Translations under genes and position numbers: made by a program
In this document: piece by piece, positions 13,074 through 26,205 of the stretch
Layout of the letters: every line of letters starts with the position of its first letter
Numbering within the stretch: the first letter of the stretch is position 1
Notes under the pieces: generated by a model
What the model saw: the letters and a program-made list of their open reading frames with translations, nothing else
What the model was told of the DNA's origin: nothing
Database searches by the model: none
Assembly: GCA_029465975.1 (NCBI GenBank)
Contig: CM055758.1
Span: forward strand, 11,755,326-11,819,325
Direction: 5' to 3'
Length of the DNA: 64,000 nucleotides
From: Dallia pectoralis
Lineage: Eukaryota; Chordata; Actinopteri; Esociformes; Umbridae

Positions 13074-13679
13074 AAGCACCATCTCTAGGACTGCCTGGAT
13101 GTGCTAAGTCTCCTCCTCTGTTGCAACTTGGGCAGTGACCCCGTCCTGCGCCTACAGGGTATTGCAAAAGGGAGGATCCATAGGCTACTGGAGAAAGTTA
13201 GGACATCACCGAGGCAGTGTGGCTGTTAACATGTTCTCCCCGATTTAATTAGGAACAATTGCTAAATAAACAGTACCAGAATAAGATGATTTCAAAATGT
13301 CTGCACCAAGTCATTGTTTATTAATATATTTATTACTTTTTGTTATTTTACTGTTACAGAAACTCAGCGTGATTGAAGGCCAACAGGATGCATTACAAAC
13401 AAACAAACAAACAAATACATAGGTTGCTGGTAAACAAATTGTAATGTTAAAAAAGATATGTCCTCTTTCAGTCAGTCCCTGTTTAACACTAATGGAGTAA
13501 ACACTTAAACATCTTATTGTGTCACATTTGAAAATAAAATGAATATACACTACAGTGTAAGTGTCATTTAGAAATAAGTTTGAATAGAAAACATTGTAAC
13601 ATTTATAGGAGATATAGCCATTGACAAGGTTAGAATAGAGATTTTTTTAAATGGGTACAACTATTTTCTTACTTTGCTT

Positions 13680-14400
13680 TGCTCAGATAATCATCCACAA
13701 TTACAGTCTTGCAGACTTTTGGAATTCTAGCAGTCAATTTGTTGAGGTAATCTGAAGAGATTTCACTCCTGCTTTCTGAAGCACCTTTCACAAGTTGGAT
13801 TGGCAGGATTGGCTTTTACACTGCTCCCAAAACAGCTCAATGCGGTTGAGATCCAATGACTGTGCTGGCGACTCGAATATAGACAGAATGCCAGCTGACT
13901 GCTTCTTTCCTAAATTCTTGCATCGATTGGAGCATTGATTTCATCATTGTCCTGTCTGAGATTGGGCTTTGTCTTTGCAAATCAGTCTAGAAGGCCGGCA
14001 TCCCGGAGTCGCCTCTTTACTGTTGACATTGAGACACAACCTTCTTCAGTAAATTGTTTTTGCATAGCTGTGCGTTGGCTCATTATCCTAATGTAGGAGG
14101 AATGTAGGATTTGCTGCAAACAAGCTACATGGGGTAAAGTGGGAGATTTGTGCAGGGTATGGGCCATTGCAAAATGGAGTGATAGCCTTACAAATCTCTC
14201 ACGTTACCACTAAACAAGCACCCCCAGACCATCACATTACCTCCAGTAGAGCGTAAAGCTTCTCCTCCTTACATTCTGGTGTGTGCTGTTCTGTGAAGGG
14301 AGTAGTACACAGTGTAATACGAGATCTTCTGTTTCTTGGCAATTTCTCCCATGGAATTCATTTCCCAGAACAAGAATAGACTGGTGAGTTTCAGAAAAAT
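13680..14400 (-). mobile_element. Tc1-like transposon relic
   Basis: On the minus strand, 14020-13985 encodes a VSMSTVKRRLRDAGLL-type segment of Tc1 transposase. Further along, 13850-13810 encodes an LDLNRIELFWEQ segment that matches the region around the catalytic glutamate. The order fits one minus-strand element with internal loss and several frameshifts. Confidence 0.65.
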
Positions 14401-14699
14401 GTTAGTTGTTTCTGGCTGTTTTGAGCCTGTAATTAAACCCATAATTGCTGATGCTGCAGATACTGAACTAGTCTAAAAAGGCCACTGTATTTGTTTCTTC
14501 AATTAGCACAGTTTTCAGCTGTGCAAACAGAATGCAGAAAAGTTCTAATGATCAATTACCTTTTAAAAGCAAGCACAACATGCCATTGGAACATAGGATT
14601 GATGGTTGCTGATAACAGGCCTCAGTACACCTATGGTATGTAAATATTCCATTTAAAATCAGCTATTTCCTAGGAATGCTGTAGTATCTGGCACTAAAA

Positions 14700-15010
14700 C
14701 ACTGGTAGCAAATCCTTCAAGTCCTGTAAGTTGCGAGGTGGAGCAGTTGAGAATCAAACTAGTAAGTCCAATAAATCCCATGGATGCTCATTTGGATTGA
14801 GATCTGGGCAGATTGGAGGCCGGGGCAACACCTTGATATATTCAATATGTAACTCAAACCATTCCTGAACAATGTGTGCAGGGTGTGGCAGGCTGCATTA
14901 TCCTGTTGAAAGAGACCACTGTCATCAGGAAATACCATAGAAATGAAGAGGTATACCTGGTCAGCAACAATGTTTAGATAGGTATCACATGTCAAAGTGA
15001 CTTCCTCATA
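14700..15010 (-). mobile_element. Second Tc1-like relic (DDE region)
   Basis: The minus-strand frame around 14995-14759 contains FQQDNAACHT and then an SIQMSIHGIYW-like stretch, corresponding to the second catalytic Asp and the third acidic residue region of Tc1 transposases. The frame is broken, and the glutamate motif is degraded. Confidence 0.65.
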
Positions 15011-17318
15011 AATGGATGGTGGTGGATCATGATTAGGGGCTAAGGAACTTGGAATATTTAAAGTATATCAACAACATATATTGCACTATATTTTAGCGAA
15101 TATTTTTAATATGAATCTTCTATTTATTGTATTGTAATTTAAATTCACAACATGCAAGAACAGTTTGTATGTTGAATAATCAAACGATTATGAATCAGAA
15201 AACACGTTCTGCCAAATGTACTGTAGGTCCTGATATCGCCACAGTGTGACACTATTGTCTGTTTTGGTTTGCCCTTTGATGTGTAGCCTCCTTTAATGTT
15301 TCAGCCAGGAGTGACTCTGGCCTAACAGCACTGACCTAAGGTATAGTTACACTGTCTCCTCTCTTCTTTGATTGGCTTTTTACTGCAAATTCATTTGTAA
15401 ACACAATGGTGGTGTCTTTTCACTATAGTAATTCACCACCGCTCAAAAGCGCATGGTTACATAGAACTATGTTTTCCCTTAGAAGGTTTCAGTAGAAACG
15501 CATCCATTAAAACAACATTAAATTAATCAGAAATACAGTGTGATACTTAATGGTGTAAATTACTGTTTTATCAGGAAACAGATTGTTTTCATGGAATATC
15601 TACATTGGCGTACATAGGCTCATTATAAGCAACCACCAGTCATGTGTGCCAATGGCATGATGTGTCTCAACAGTGGATGCAACTTCGATTTGCTGGATTT
15701 TGTTATATTTCCTATTTAAACTAATTTCATGTATGAAAAACAAGGACTAGTTACCACAAATGTGTAGTGTTTACATCATAGGCTCTATTCATCAATATAA
15801 AGTCTGTTCACTGAGCAAAAGGTGTGTGGTTTTATCATTTATCCAATGCCGTTGGGATTGAATTGGTAATTTATCATCCACAATATGCCTTAAAATGTTT
15901 ACATTCTTCCTCCTCATGGATTTACATGTGATGTCTCTGTGATGTCTCCTTTTTGGCTGGCAGCCTAAACAGTGAATGGAAGGTACCCGTCATGTCTTTC
16001 ACAGTTCCAAAGCCAAATAACAAAATAATGGAGAGAAGACGATGTGAAGGAAAACACTCCCAAATCGGTAACCTCATTCCTGCCAGCGCCTCAGGAGTTT
16101 CCTGTTGGCCTACATTAACAACAGTGACAGTTGCTGCTAAACGGCCCTGATGGCGGCATGTAAGACCGGGCATGTTAAGGCGCTAAGCGCTACTCCTTTG
16201 GGCAGGAAGAATGACGACAACAGCACATCCATCTCTTGCTACTGCAGTACTGAACTGGAAAGCTGGAAATAGATGAGGGGAAAAGGATCAGAGGAGCAAT
16301 GGCTGCAGGTACAGAAGTTGTTCTTTTCAGAACTCTCTTTGTTCCACTCAGCTTCCAATCTAAACCTCCACCGACACAGGCCAGGTTCCCACTTCACCTT
16401 CCACTGGGACCAGAGTCTCTGTCTGCCCTCTGCCCCTGGCTGTGTGTAGCCTGCAGATAAGTATGCAGACACGCATCAAGGGGGCTAACCACTACTCTGA
16501 CCATCAGCCTGGAGAATATGCAAGGCAGGGTCTGATCAAATCAATTCAGGCAATGTTGATTTTAGGGACACTGTTTATGCATCATTTCACATTACAAAAA
16601 TAACATTTTAAAATGCATTTCAAATTCATTACCTGGTTGTCAATTGTTTAGGGAATGTTAAACCTTAGTCAGTCCTCTCTATTATGTCAAGATAAAGTAC
16701 ATGTTGCAATTGCAGGATAAACCACAGCATTAAATACATTCTTTAGAATGTACATTTTATCGGTATACAAATGTCATTATACACCATGTTGAGTGTTTTT
16801 ATTACCACCAAGCTTCATGAAATGACAAAACAAACTTTCATACTACACGTTTCTAATAAAATTTGGTAACTTTGCAAAGTTTGTCAGCTGGCTAAAAATC
16901 TCCAATTGATTCAGTTTTAATTGACAAAGGCATAATCGTCAAAACACACGAAACATTACAACTCACAGTCAAAAATTAAGTTACCCACGTGTTATTCTGA
17001 CCACGTAACTTCCATATGAGAACTCGTTTCCTGTGGTACATGAACGCTCAATAACTTTAACCAAAAACAGAGGGTAAATAAAGCGTACGGTAATTAAGTA
17101 CAATGTGCTTCAAAGATAGATTATGGTGTAACAAAAGCTATTGTAAAGTATAACTTCAGATTTGATTTGGCAAGAGTCTTTCCCCACCCATGTAACAACT
17201 GTAAACAGAATATGAAAATATAGCCACATTAAAACCCTTAACAGAGTCAGAATATGTCTTTTGCAATGATAAGTTGGTTGTTGATAGCAAATAATGGAAA
17301 ATACTGGTATAAAAAGGC

Positions 17319-17324
17319 TTTATT
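17319..17324 (-). terminator. ocln: Candidate poly(A) signal of ocln
   Basis: TTTATT on the plus strand, AATAAA on the ocln strand, about 980 nt past the stop codon. The interval 17325-18305 would be the 3' UTR; it is A/T-rich and non-coding. Confidence 0.55.
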
Positions 17325-18305
17325 GAACTTTTAGAAAAGAAAAAGCCATCTTAAATATCTTCCACAAGGTGTAAAATGTACCGACAATGACAAAATTCAA
17401 CAGTTAGAATGTCTCCATTAACTGACAAAACATTACATCACAAGAACCGCTATGAGACAAACAAAACTGTCTAGGGTTTCCAGATCTGTACGAAATGGGA
17501 ATGAAAGAATTCCCATACCAAGATATTTAAATTACAAATATATATTAAAACCTCATGTGTTGATAAACCCACAGCACTGGATTTGGTTGTATGCCAGTCA
17601 TAAAAACTGTTGGCAGCCAACAGGATAGTGCCCATATCCTCCACGGAAATAGACAGCCTTTCCAGAACAGTAAGTCTGGGATACAGCTTAGAATATTTAC
17701 ACATTGCTAATTAAAACCTGAGAGGAAGAGTGTACATCATATTTAAGAGGAAACTGTAAAGAAAGTAATACAAATGTACTGGGTGATCATTTACACAACT
17801 CTTCACATTCTGAGTTTGTCTATCGCCTGACTTACTATATTACCAACAGAAAGTGGGAAAATGCTTACATTACATTACATTAGACAATGATCCAACGGAT
17901 TAAAAGAATTCACATTTAATAGTTATATACAAATAGTAAAACTCACCATATAATATTTTACACGACTTTCATATACACCATTTAAAAAAGAACAAACCCA
18001 GTAATTGTCACCAAAAGTTCTAAGTTACTAACAGCTTAGTAGAATACACTGGATATTATGTGGATGGGGGAAGCGCTGGCAAGTCCATCCACTCACAGTA
18101 GAAATCCACAGTACATTGAACCAGAACAATTTTAAGGTCCAAAATTGACCCTAGCATACATAATCGATGAGGAACACATTGCATCAAATTAGGTCAAAGC
18201 TAAAAACAATAAGTAGATTCTGAATCCAACACAAACCGCAATTGTCACAGGGTACAAACTCTGACCTGGAATCAGTACACGGGTTGATATCAAATGACAC
18301 AGCGA

Positions 18306-19608
18306 TCAGGTTGTGCGATCATAGTCAGCTACCATCCTCTTGATGTGAGATAGTTTGGCCTTTAGGTATTTACACTGGCGCTTCTTCTCCTTGTAATCAG
18401 CGGACTGTAAAAGGGAATGCACGTGTCAACTACGGTAACTATAGGCTCCACAGCTGGGCCAAACCAACAAGAATAAGTGGAGATTTCCAGTTAACATGCA
18501 TATAAGACACAAACACTGTGTAAGTACCTATAGGAAGAGCTTTATGGATTAAATATTTGACCTAACGAGCTGATGGAAATTCTAAACATTTTTCAGACAA
18601 GCTGAGAAAAATGGCTCTGCAATCATTGCTTACACATTCAGGATTTTAAAAGTAGATTTCCTATAGAGTTGTTTGTTGAAAAATAAAGATAATTAGCATT
18701 ATGTTTATCAAAACCGCTGTAATGTAATATCCAAACCGTAGGACCAAAGGGCAACTTTTCAAGAAATAAATTAACCACGTCAGAATTGTAACAGCCATGT
18801 CTTACTCTGGTATGTTCTGTCCAGTCTGGCTATTAATTATGACATTGAGAGCTAGATTGGCAGAACAAAACCTGATTATGCAAATATTTTGCATAAACTG
18901 TTGCAAATTCCTTGCCAAGAAGGACGGTAGAAATGCAAATACGCAGAACATAGGAGAACCGCATGTTTGATGTGCCCCCTTTCAATGTTCAGAATGCATA
19001 CCTTTTTCATGTCCTTAATCCTGTTGTACTCATCCATAGCATCCTGTGAAGAAGAAAAGTACAGATTAGCAGATTGTGTCACAACACACTTGGTGTAGTG
19101 CAGGAATGAGCCAATTGCAGAGTCAGGATCTCATACAAGGTTTTTATTGTATAAAAAACCAACAAACATATAGCAACAAACGGCAATCTAAACTGGCCTA
19201 TTGTCCTCACTCGCCACAGATAGAGCCAGGGGTTTCAGGGTCGTCATTACAATAAAACACCAGGGAATCACCTTGTGAAGTCGTAACCTAACCCTAACCT
19301 TATACCTTTTCTAAATGCATTTCTGGGTTGTAATAAAAAAAAAACAGTGCTTCTTTTGTGAATGCGATTTCCCCTTACATTGAATAACTGCTCCTGCATA
19401 ATGACGGCATACAAACACTTCAGTTACCGTCAATGACTAACCGAACTTCCTGTAGTTTCCATTAGCTATGCCATTTCAAAAACACTCAATATATGTATTA
19501 TCAGTCATATCAATGTAGACATGCTTGTGTGTTTTGGATTGTCTTGCTGTGTGACCAATATGTGCTTTATTTGGACCGATTAAATTCATTTCATAAAACT
19601 CTTTATAC

Positions 19609-19641
<33 letters not shown>

Positions 19642-22600
19642 TATACATCCACCGTTGTCACAAAGTGCTTTTACAAACACAGTCCAAAACCCCAACGTAG
19701 CTAGAAAATAACTCCCTCACTGGGGCAATTTTAGAACCAGGCTCATTTTCACCTGAAATAACATTTTTATTACACTTTGGAGAGTTAAAAACCTCAGATT
19801 ATCCACAGGAAGTCAACGCTTTAGTAAATATGACTACTTGCTAGTTAAAACATTATGATCCAATGTTTCTACCCTGCCTTGATTTGACCTCAAATGGACA
19901 GGGGCTTTTTTACAACGCATTACAGAAAGCAAGGTTGTCCTGCAGTTGTTTGGTTCTATGGTCACATGATGCCGAATAACTGAGTAACCAAACCACAGCG
20001 ATGTAGATTAGTAACTAGACCTATCAAAGGAAGCCTCTAACTCACCAAAAACTCAGAGCTTCCCTCCTGCAGCTCATCCAGCTCGCGGTCCACATCGGTC
20101 ATTTTCTTATTGATGACGTCTAGTTGTGCCTGCAGGTCCTTGTACTCCTGGTGATCGCGATCAAAGTCACGCTTGTAGTCCACACGTTCCTGATCGTTAG
20201 TGATCGGGGGAAACTCACTGAAGAGACAGAGGGTGGAAAAAGTGAGACGTCAATGACAGCGCAGTGAGCGCACACAACAAAATGCTTCTCAGACTGTGGC
20301 CTACAAAGCTTGTAAAACAGTAGCAATTAAATGAACCATTATCACTTGCGCTGCACCTGTCAAAGTCATTGTCATCGTCCAGTTCGTCCCCAGACGAGGC
20401 GTAGTCTGTATCATGTCCATCAGCACGGCGAGGCCGACCAGCGCGTCTTTTCTTCGGCTTCCCTGCTGATGAACTGGCCATTTCTGAACCACTGCTGAAG
20501 GGGGCGCTAGAGGTCACAGGATAATCCATCCGTACTGAAGGGCTGCAGGACAAAAGCATGGCGAGAGGTCAGGAAGAAGGGTCATGAGGTAACGCAGTAC
20601 CAAAGTAAATAACTAGATTATGTCGCTTTTCCACTACAAAGAACCAGCTCGACTTGGCCCGACTCTGCTCGCTTTCCATTGCAGATAGTACCTGCGCAAT
20701 AGTACCCGGTCGTCATAGCGACACGGCAGGAAACTGCTGTGACGTAATCTTCTACGCGACGCGGCGACACACACTCGCTACCCACACACACATAAGACAA
20801 TGGAGGAAATCGAGTGTATGCTGTGTTTGATCCGCGAGATGTGGCTGTTTCTCACGGCGTATTTTTTTGGTTTGCCATAGTATTCGTAATGGATGATATG
20901 TACAGCTCTCACGCAATCTCTGGCCAAACTATTTAAAAATGGTGGGATTACTCAGGATACTACATCTGGCGCGTGCAATGATGATGCAGTAAATAGTGAC
21001 GATTCTCTGACCAATCAGCAGTCTGCCGTGTTTTCACGTCACATTTTAGTATCGCCTCAGCTCGCTCAGAACCTCGCCTGAGGTGGTACAAAAAAAGTAC
21101 CTGGAAGCAGGTACAGGTACAACTTTTACCCAGTGGAAAACCAAAAAAGCTGAGTCGAGCTGGTTCTGTGTAGTGGAAAAGCGCCTCTAGTCTTTTTAAT
21201 TACCCCTTTTCTATAGACCTCAATTTTTAGAAAAGATAAGTCATACATTGCCAATGTTACACAAATGCAATATGCCCATAGTTGGCAATACAGACACATC
21301 TACAGACGAATCTACTATGATACCAGGAAAAGAATGTAAAACACTCCTGTGGTATCATCACAAGACTTTCAGAGCAAAGCACCACAGTGCTTCCAGAAAG
21401 AACAAGATGCATCCAGTGATACATACCGGGTACTAAAACTTGCTTCCTTTTTTTAATGACAACTGGATGTCGGCGGACAGTTGACATCTGGCTGACTACG
21501 TTAGATTAACACCGTAATGGCACACTAAACTGTCTACCCCCTCTGGGCTAGGAACATTGTAGCTGAACAAAAGGCCATTTACACTCTCCAATGGGTCCTT
21601 CCTAATACAATACTACTGCAGATGGTGGATCTTTTATCTTCAAATAACCACACATTAGTTAAATATCTGAAGAGAACATGACTTCCAAATGAAAACACCT
21701 CCAACTAATAGGATCTATAAGTATATGCAGTAACACCCAACCAAAAATCATAAAACTGTCTCGGCATACCATCACTTAAATTTGTTGACATTTTATAAAT
21801 ATTAAATGAAGCATTAAGAAAGCATGCAGGACATTTAAGGCTTGACACCCAGCACAGCCAGACAGTTGAGGGAAATCAGAAGGCCACTAAACACAGAGAT
21901 GCTTCACATTTGGTTTGAGAAATCGATTACTTAAAAGCACTATTGGCAGCACAGTTGCAACAAACACTACTACAGGGTTCAGTCTCTACCATCAAGCCAA
22001 CACTACTACAGGGTTCAGTCTCTACCATCAAGCCAACACTGTTACAGGGTTCAGTCTCTACCATCAAGCCAACACTACTACAGGGTTCAGTCTCTACCAT
22101 CAAGCCAACACTGTTACAGGGTTCAGTCTCTACCATCAAGCCAACACTACTACAGGGTTCAGTCTCTACCATCAAGCCAACACTACTACAGGGTTCAGTC
22201 TCTACCATCAAGCCAACACTACTACAGGGTTCAGTCTCTACCATCAAGCCAACACTACTACAGGGTTCAGTCTCTACCATCAAGCCAACACTACTACAGG
22301 GTTCAGTCTCTACCATCAAGCCAACACTGTTACAGGGTTCAGTCTCTACCATCAAGCCAACACTGTTACAGGGTTCAGTCTCTACCATCAAGCCAACACT
22401 GTTACAGGGTTCAGTCTCTACCATCAAGCCAACACTGTTACAGGGTTCAGTCTCTACCATCAAGCCAACACTGTTACAGGGTTCAGTCTCTACCATCAAG
22501 CCAACACTGTTACAGGGTTCAGTCTCTACCATCAAGCCAACACTACTACAGGGTTCAGTCTCTACCATCAAGCCAACACTACTACAGGGTTCAGTCTCTA

Positions 22601-25600
22601 CCATCAAGCCAACACTACTACAGGGTTCAGTCTCTACCATCAAGCCAACACTACTACAGGGTTCAGTCTCTACCATCAAGCCAACACTACTACAGGGTTC
22701 AGTCTCTACCATCAAGCCAACACTACTACAGGGTTCAGTCTCTACCATCAAGCCAACACTACTACAGGGTTCAGTCTCTACCATCAAGCCAACACTACTA
22801 CAGGGTTCAGTCTCTACCATCAAGCCAACACTACTACAGGGTTCAGTCTCTACCATCAAGCCAACACTACTACAGGGTTCAGTCTCTACCATCAAGCCAA
22901 CACTACTACAGGGTTCAGGCCAACACTACTACAGGGTTCAGTCTCTACCATCAAGCCAACACTACTACAGGGTTCAGTCTCTACCATCAAGCCAACACTA
23001 CTACAGGGTTCAGTCTCTACCATCAAGCCAACACTACTACAGGGTTCAGTCTCTACCATCAAGCCAACACTACTACAGGGTTCAGTCTCTACCATCAAGC
23101 CAACACTACTTCACAGGGTTCAGTCTCTACCATCAAGCCAACACTACTACAGGGTTCAGTCTCTACCATCAAGCCAACACTACTACAGGGTTCAGTCTCT
23201 ACCATCAAGCCAACACTACTACAGGGTTCAGTCTCTACCATCAAGCCAACACTACTACAGGGTTCAGTCTCTACCATCAAGCCAACACTACTACAGGGTT
23301 CAGTCTCTACCATCAAGCCAACACTACTACAGGGTTCAGTCTCTACCATCAAGCCAACACTACTACAGGGTTCAGTCTCTACCACCAAGCCAACACTACT
23401 ACAGGGTTCAGTGGCTTTCATTTATGATTGTGTGCAACTTGATGGCATGTTTGAATCAATTACAAATTAGACATACAACACAAACCCAGGGGATGAAGCC
23501 CTTCAAAAGGCACTGTACTTAATCATCAACATTCTGTATCATCCGTAACGATCTATACTTACACTGGGGTTTCACTATATGGAGGTTTCTCATAGGTGGT
23601 GCTGGTGTCGTCCAGGTAACTCCTGGACCCTCCAAACTTCTGTGGGTAATCATTTAACACGGCTCCTTCATCTGGAACACCGGACACATTGTTCACCTGC
23701 AGAGAGAAAATACATTTGTGGTGCAAATCAAAACAGATAAATAAGTAACAACAGGTGAGTCATGACCAGATAAATGGTGACAGCAGCCTTGACAAACACT
23801 GCGTAACACTGACTGAGAGTCAACCAAACTGGTAGGACTCGATAGCTGGTACATTTACACAATCAGCCCAGTTCAGATTTTTCCCCCACTAATCAGATTT
23901 CTTAATACAAATTAGTATCACATAAAATAATTTCAATTGGGTTATTGTCAAAGCAGCGTATGTAGAAGAATCCGAGGAATGTAATCTACTTAAAATGGCA
24001 TAATCAAAATGATGTTGTTTTAAAACTGGTTGGGAAATACATTTTCACAGACAAGTTATAACTTGTGATCTCATTCAGCAGGAATCCATTCTATATCTGA
24101 TGGTATAGAGCGACACTATAGTCCACCAAAGTACATTTAAAATGGTCAGCTATAAGAAAAAAACCTTTGTCACTTCATTTCAATATGAATTAGCAAGTAT
24201 CTATAGGAAAGTATAAAGTGAAATGTAATACAGCAAGACTTATTGTGTATGTTTAAAATGAGTCCTTTAAAGCAACTACTCGTTGAAATAAAAACACCAA
24301 TCTACAAATTTTGGATTAGACAAAATTCCACAATATTTCAGTTGACAAAAGTGAAACTACCATAGACAAACCACACCTAGAAACTAGGACTCGTAACAAG
24401 AGAGCTCCCTGGCCCTCCCCCACTATTCAAGTCCCTGCTGACTGGGAGAACAGGTCTTTCCACTTTTTGTTGACTTACAGGTACATTCTCACTTCCACTT
24501 AACAGCGGGTGCATTGTCACCATTTGAGCACAACATGTTTGACAAATGTTAGAACACAAGCACAGGTATATCTGCCGAAACCATGTCCTCACCAAAACAC
24601 ACGAACACCAGAGGTCACAGTATACGGTGTTGGTTAAAAAGAAAGCCGCAGTAGATTTCCCCGCCACTATTCTTTAAGGCTGAATCAAGTCATTTAAAAA
24701 TCCCCAAAGTCTGGTATAGCTACATCAAACGATCTGTCCGTATAACTTGGATCCATTAATTTCTGCACCTCAAGTGTAAATTGATTTCTTGACTATAAGT
24801 AACAGCCAATAAGGAGAACTAAATATGTTGCAGTTCGCATAAATGTTGAAGTAACCCTTCGTAAGTATGTCCCAAAAAAACCTAGAGATGCACCCTTGCC
24901 TGCCCATCAGTCTCCCCAACCTCACCCTTGCCTGCCCATCAGTCTCCCCAACCTCACCCTTGCCTGCCCATCAGTCTCCCCAACCTCACCCGCGTCTGCC
25001 CTTCAGTCTCCCCAACGTACCCAAGCCTCCACATCCTGGGTAGGTGTCTCCTCTTCAACGACCTTCACTTTCCTCCACAGGATGTTGGACTTGCCGAAGC
25101 TCCGGATCTTCTGACGAGTCTTCAGTGCAAACACCATCATGATGATCAGGGCCGCCATCACCAGGAAGCCAAACACGATGGCTATGGCCTGCGACAGCAG
25201 GTGGTTAGAGGATGGATACACTCACAGCCTCCACAACCACACATTAAATGAGACCGGGATAGGCATGTGGGCCCACAGTTTGCTCACCTCCTGGGGCTCC
25301 ACCACACAGTAATGATAAAGGTACTGGTTGGTCAACATTCCAGAGACCTGGGGCCCCTGGTACTGGGAGCACAGAGCTGCTATCTGGGTCCCGTAGATGG
25401 AGCCTGTGGACTGGGCCATCGGGTTCACTGCCATCAGGTAAACTATAGTAGCTATGAACATCAGCAGAGCCAGGACAGCGCAGATGACCACCAGAGCCAG
25501 GTAGAACTTCCTGGACTCCGACACGGTTTGCCGCGACACTATAATGATGAAGACGGCAAGGGAGGTGATGAAGGAGATTGCGGCCATGGCGATGAGGAAC

Positions 25601-26205
25601 CCCTTGCACGTGCGCGGGTCATAGTAGTTTCCTCCAATTCCGCCGTAGCCATAGCTGTTACCGGCGCCGTAAGCGCCACCGCCAAAGCTACCGTAGCTGT
25701 TGCCGCCACCATAACTGCCCCCATAAGATCCCATGCCCCCGAACCCGGCCATCCCTCCCTGGGTGTCATAGGCCAACGTGGAGGCCACACAGGCAAATAT
25801 CGCCACAGAGAGGATGAGGATGATGACAGCCATCATCTTCATGACACCTGGCGGGGATGACCATTTGTAGAAGTGCTGGAACTCATCGTCTGGGTAGTAG
25901 GAGTACGCTGGCTGGGATGGCTCATGACTGCAGAGACACAGACACAACAGGTTTAAATGGCGTTCAGGGAAGTCAGCTTGGGTGCAGGTGAGGGATGTTT
26001 TGGCACCTTGGGTCAACAGAACACAATCTCCATCGAGCAAACATTGCTTGGCCTTACTATGCACATGGGTCAACAATAAATATAATACAAGACCTCTTCA
26101 CATAAGCGCTAAAACAAGTAGACACCTTTTGACAAAGTAATGGTAAAAGCCTTACTATCCATTTGACTCATACGGAGGCGGACTCCCGTTGTGTTTGGAA
26201 GACAT
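18306..26205 (-). CDS. ocln: Occludin
   Basis: Eight coding exons: 26205-26156, 25927-25288, 25188-25021, 23696-23563, 20542-20357, 20217-20046, 19043-19002 and 18404-18306. All phases match, giving 496 residues. Occludin is a tight-junction membrane protein. Residues 1-47 are cytosolic (a PPPYES motif, then a proline/tyrosine stretch). Four membrane spans lie at about 48-70, 126-148, 158-183 and 231-255. The first outer loop (71-125) is very rich in Gly and Tyr; the second has the Cys203/Cys224 pair. The C-terminal occludin/ELL coiled-coil domain fills about 393-496 (EFPPITNDQERVDYKRDF to the KLSHIKRMVADYD end), the region that binds ZO-1 in this family. The coding exon 1 acceptor at 26258 implies an upstream non-coding exon. 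Intron 3 starts in a tandem array, and intron 4 holds a MITE and a 36-bp array. Confidence 0.98.
19608..19641. repeat. (TA)n(CA)n microsatellite
   Basis: A TA run followed by a CA run in ocln intron 6. Confidence 0.9.
20627..21187. mobile_element. MITE-like element with inverted ends, about 560 bp
   Basis: The left end reads CTTTTCCACTACAAAGAACC AGCTCGAC and the right end reads GAGCTGGTTCTGTGTAGTGG AAAAGCG, so the two form inverted terminal repeats of about 30 bp. The interior also pairs partly (GGTACCTG-type motifs) and has no transposase frame. It lies in ocln intron 4. Target-site duplication is not clear to me. Confidence 0.75.
21963..23411. repeat. 36-bp minisatellite, about 40 copies
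   Basis: The unit contains ACACTACTACAGGGTTCAG followed by TCTCTACCATCAAGCCA. Two unit types alternate in blocks: CTACTACAGG and CTGTTACAGG. All CTGTTACAGG units are in the left half. One unit near 22917 lacks about 13 bp and one near 23107 has a 2-bp insertion; otherwise copies are almost identical, suggesting recent expansion. The unit is a multiple of three without stops, so frames of up to 535 codons run through it. It is intronic in ocln and not a gene. Confidence 0.97.
24891..25018 (-). repeat. 32-bp repeat abutting the ocln exon 3 donor
   Basis: Four 32-bp units directly downstream of ocln exon 3 on the gene strand. The real donor, TGG then GTACGTTGGGGAGACTGA, is the first unit edge. 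Later edges read GG then GTGAGGTTGGGGAGACTGA. Each unit is G-rich, with GGGG and GGG runs. Confidence 0.93.

Larger units (their letters stand above)
13110..17310. other. Intergenic DNA between gramd2b and ocln
   Basis: It holds the presumed gramd2b promoter and 5' UTR next to 13073, an AAAC repeat (13397-13416) and the Tc1 relics listed separately. The rest is A/T-rich unique sequence. I see no exon chain here. Short open frames near 15950-16470 have no recognisable protein signature, although that stretch is less A/T-rich than its surroundings. Confidence 0.6.

Noticed and set aside
15922..16472. Several overlapping short frames between gramd2b and ocln
   Set aside because: Open on both strands without splice support or protein features; could be conserved non-coding DNA, but that cannot be judged from one sequence.
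21915..23522. Open frames of up to 535 codons on plus and 322 on minus
   Set aside because: They follow the 36-bp repeat, whose length is a multiple of three. The same array is open in several frames and lies inside an ocln intron, so it is not a gene.
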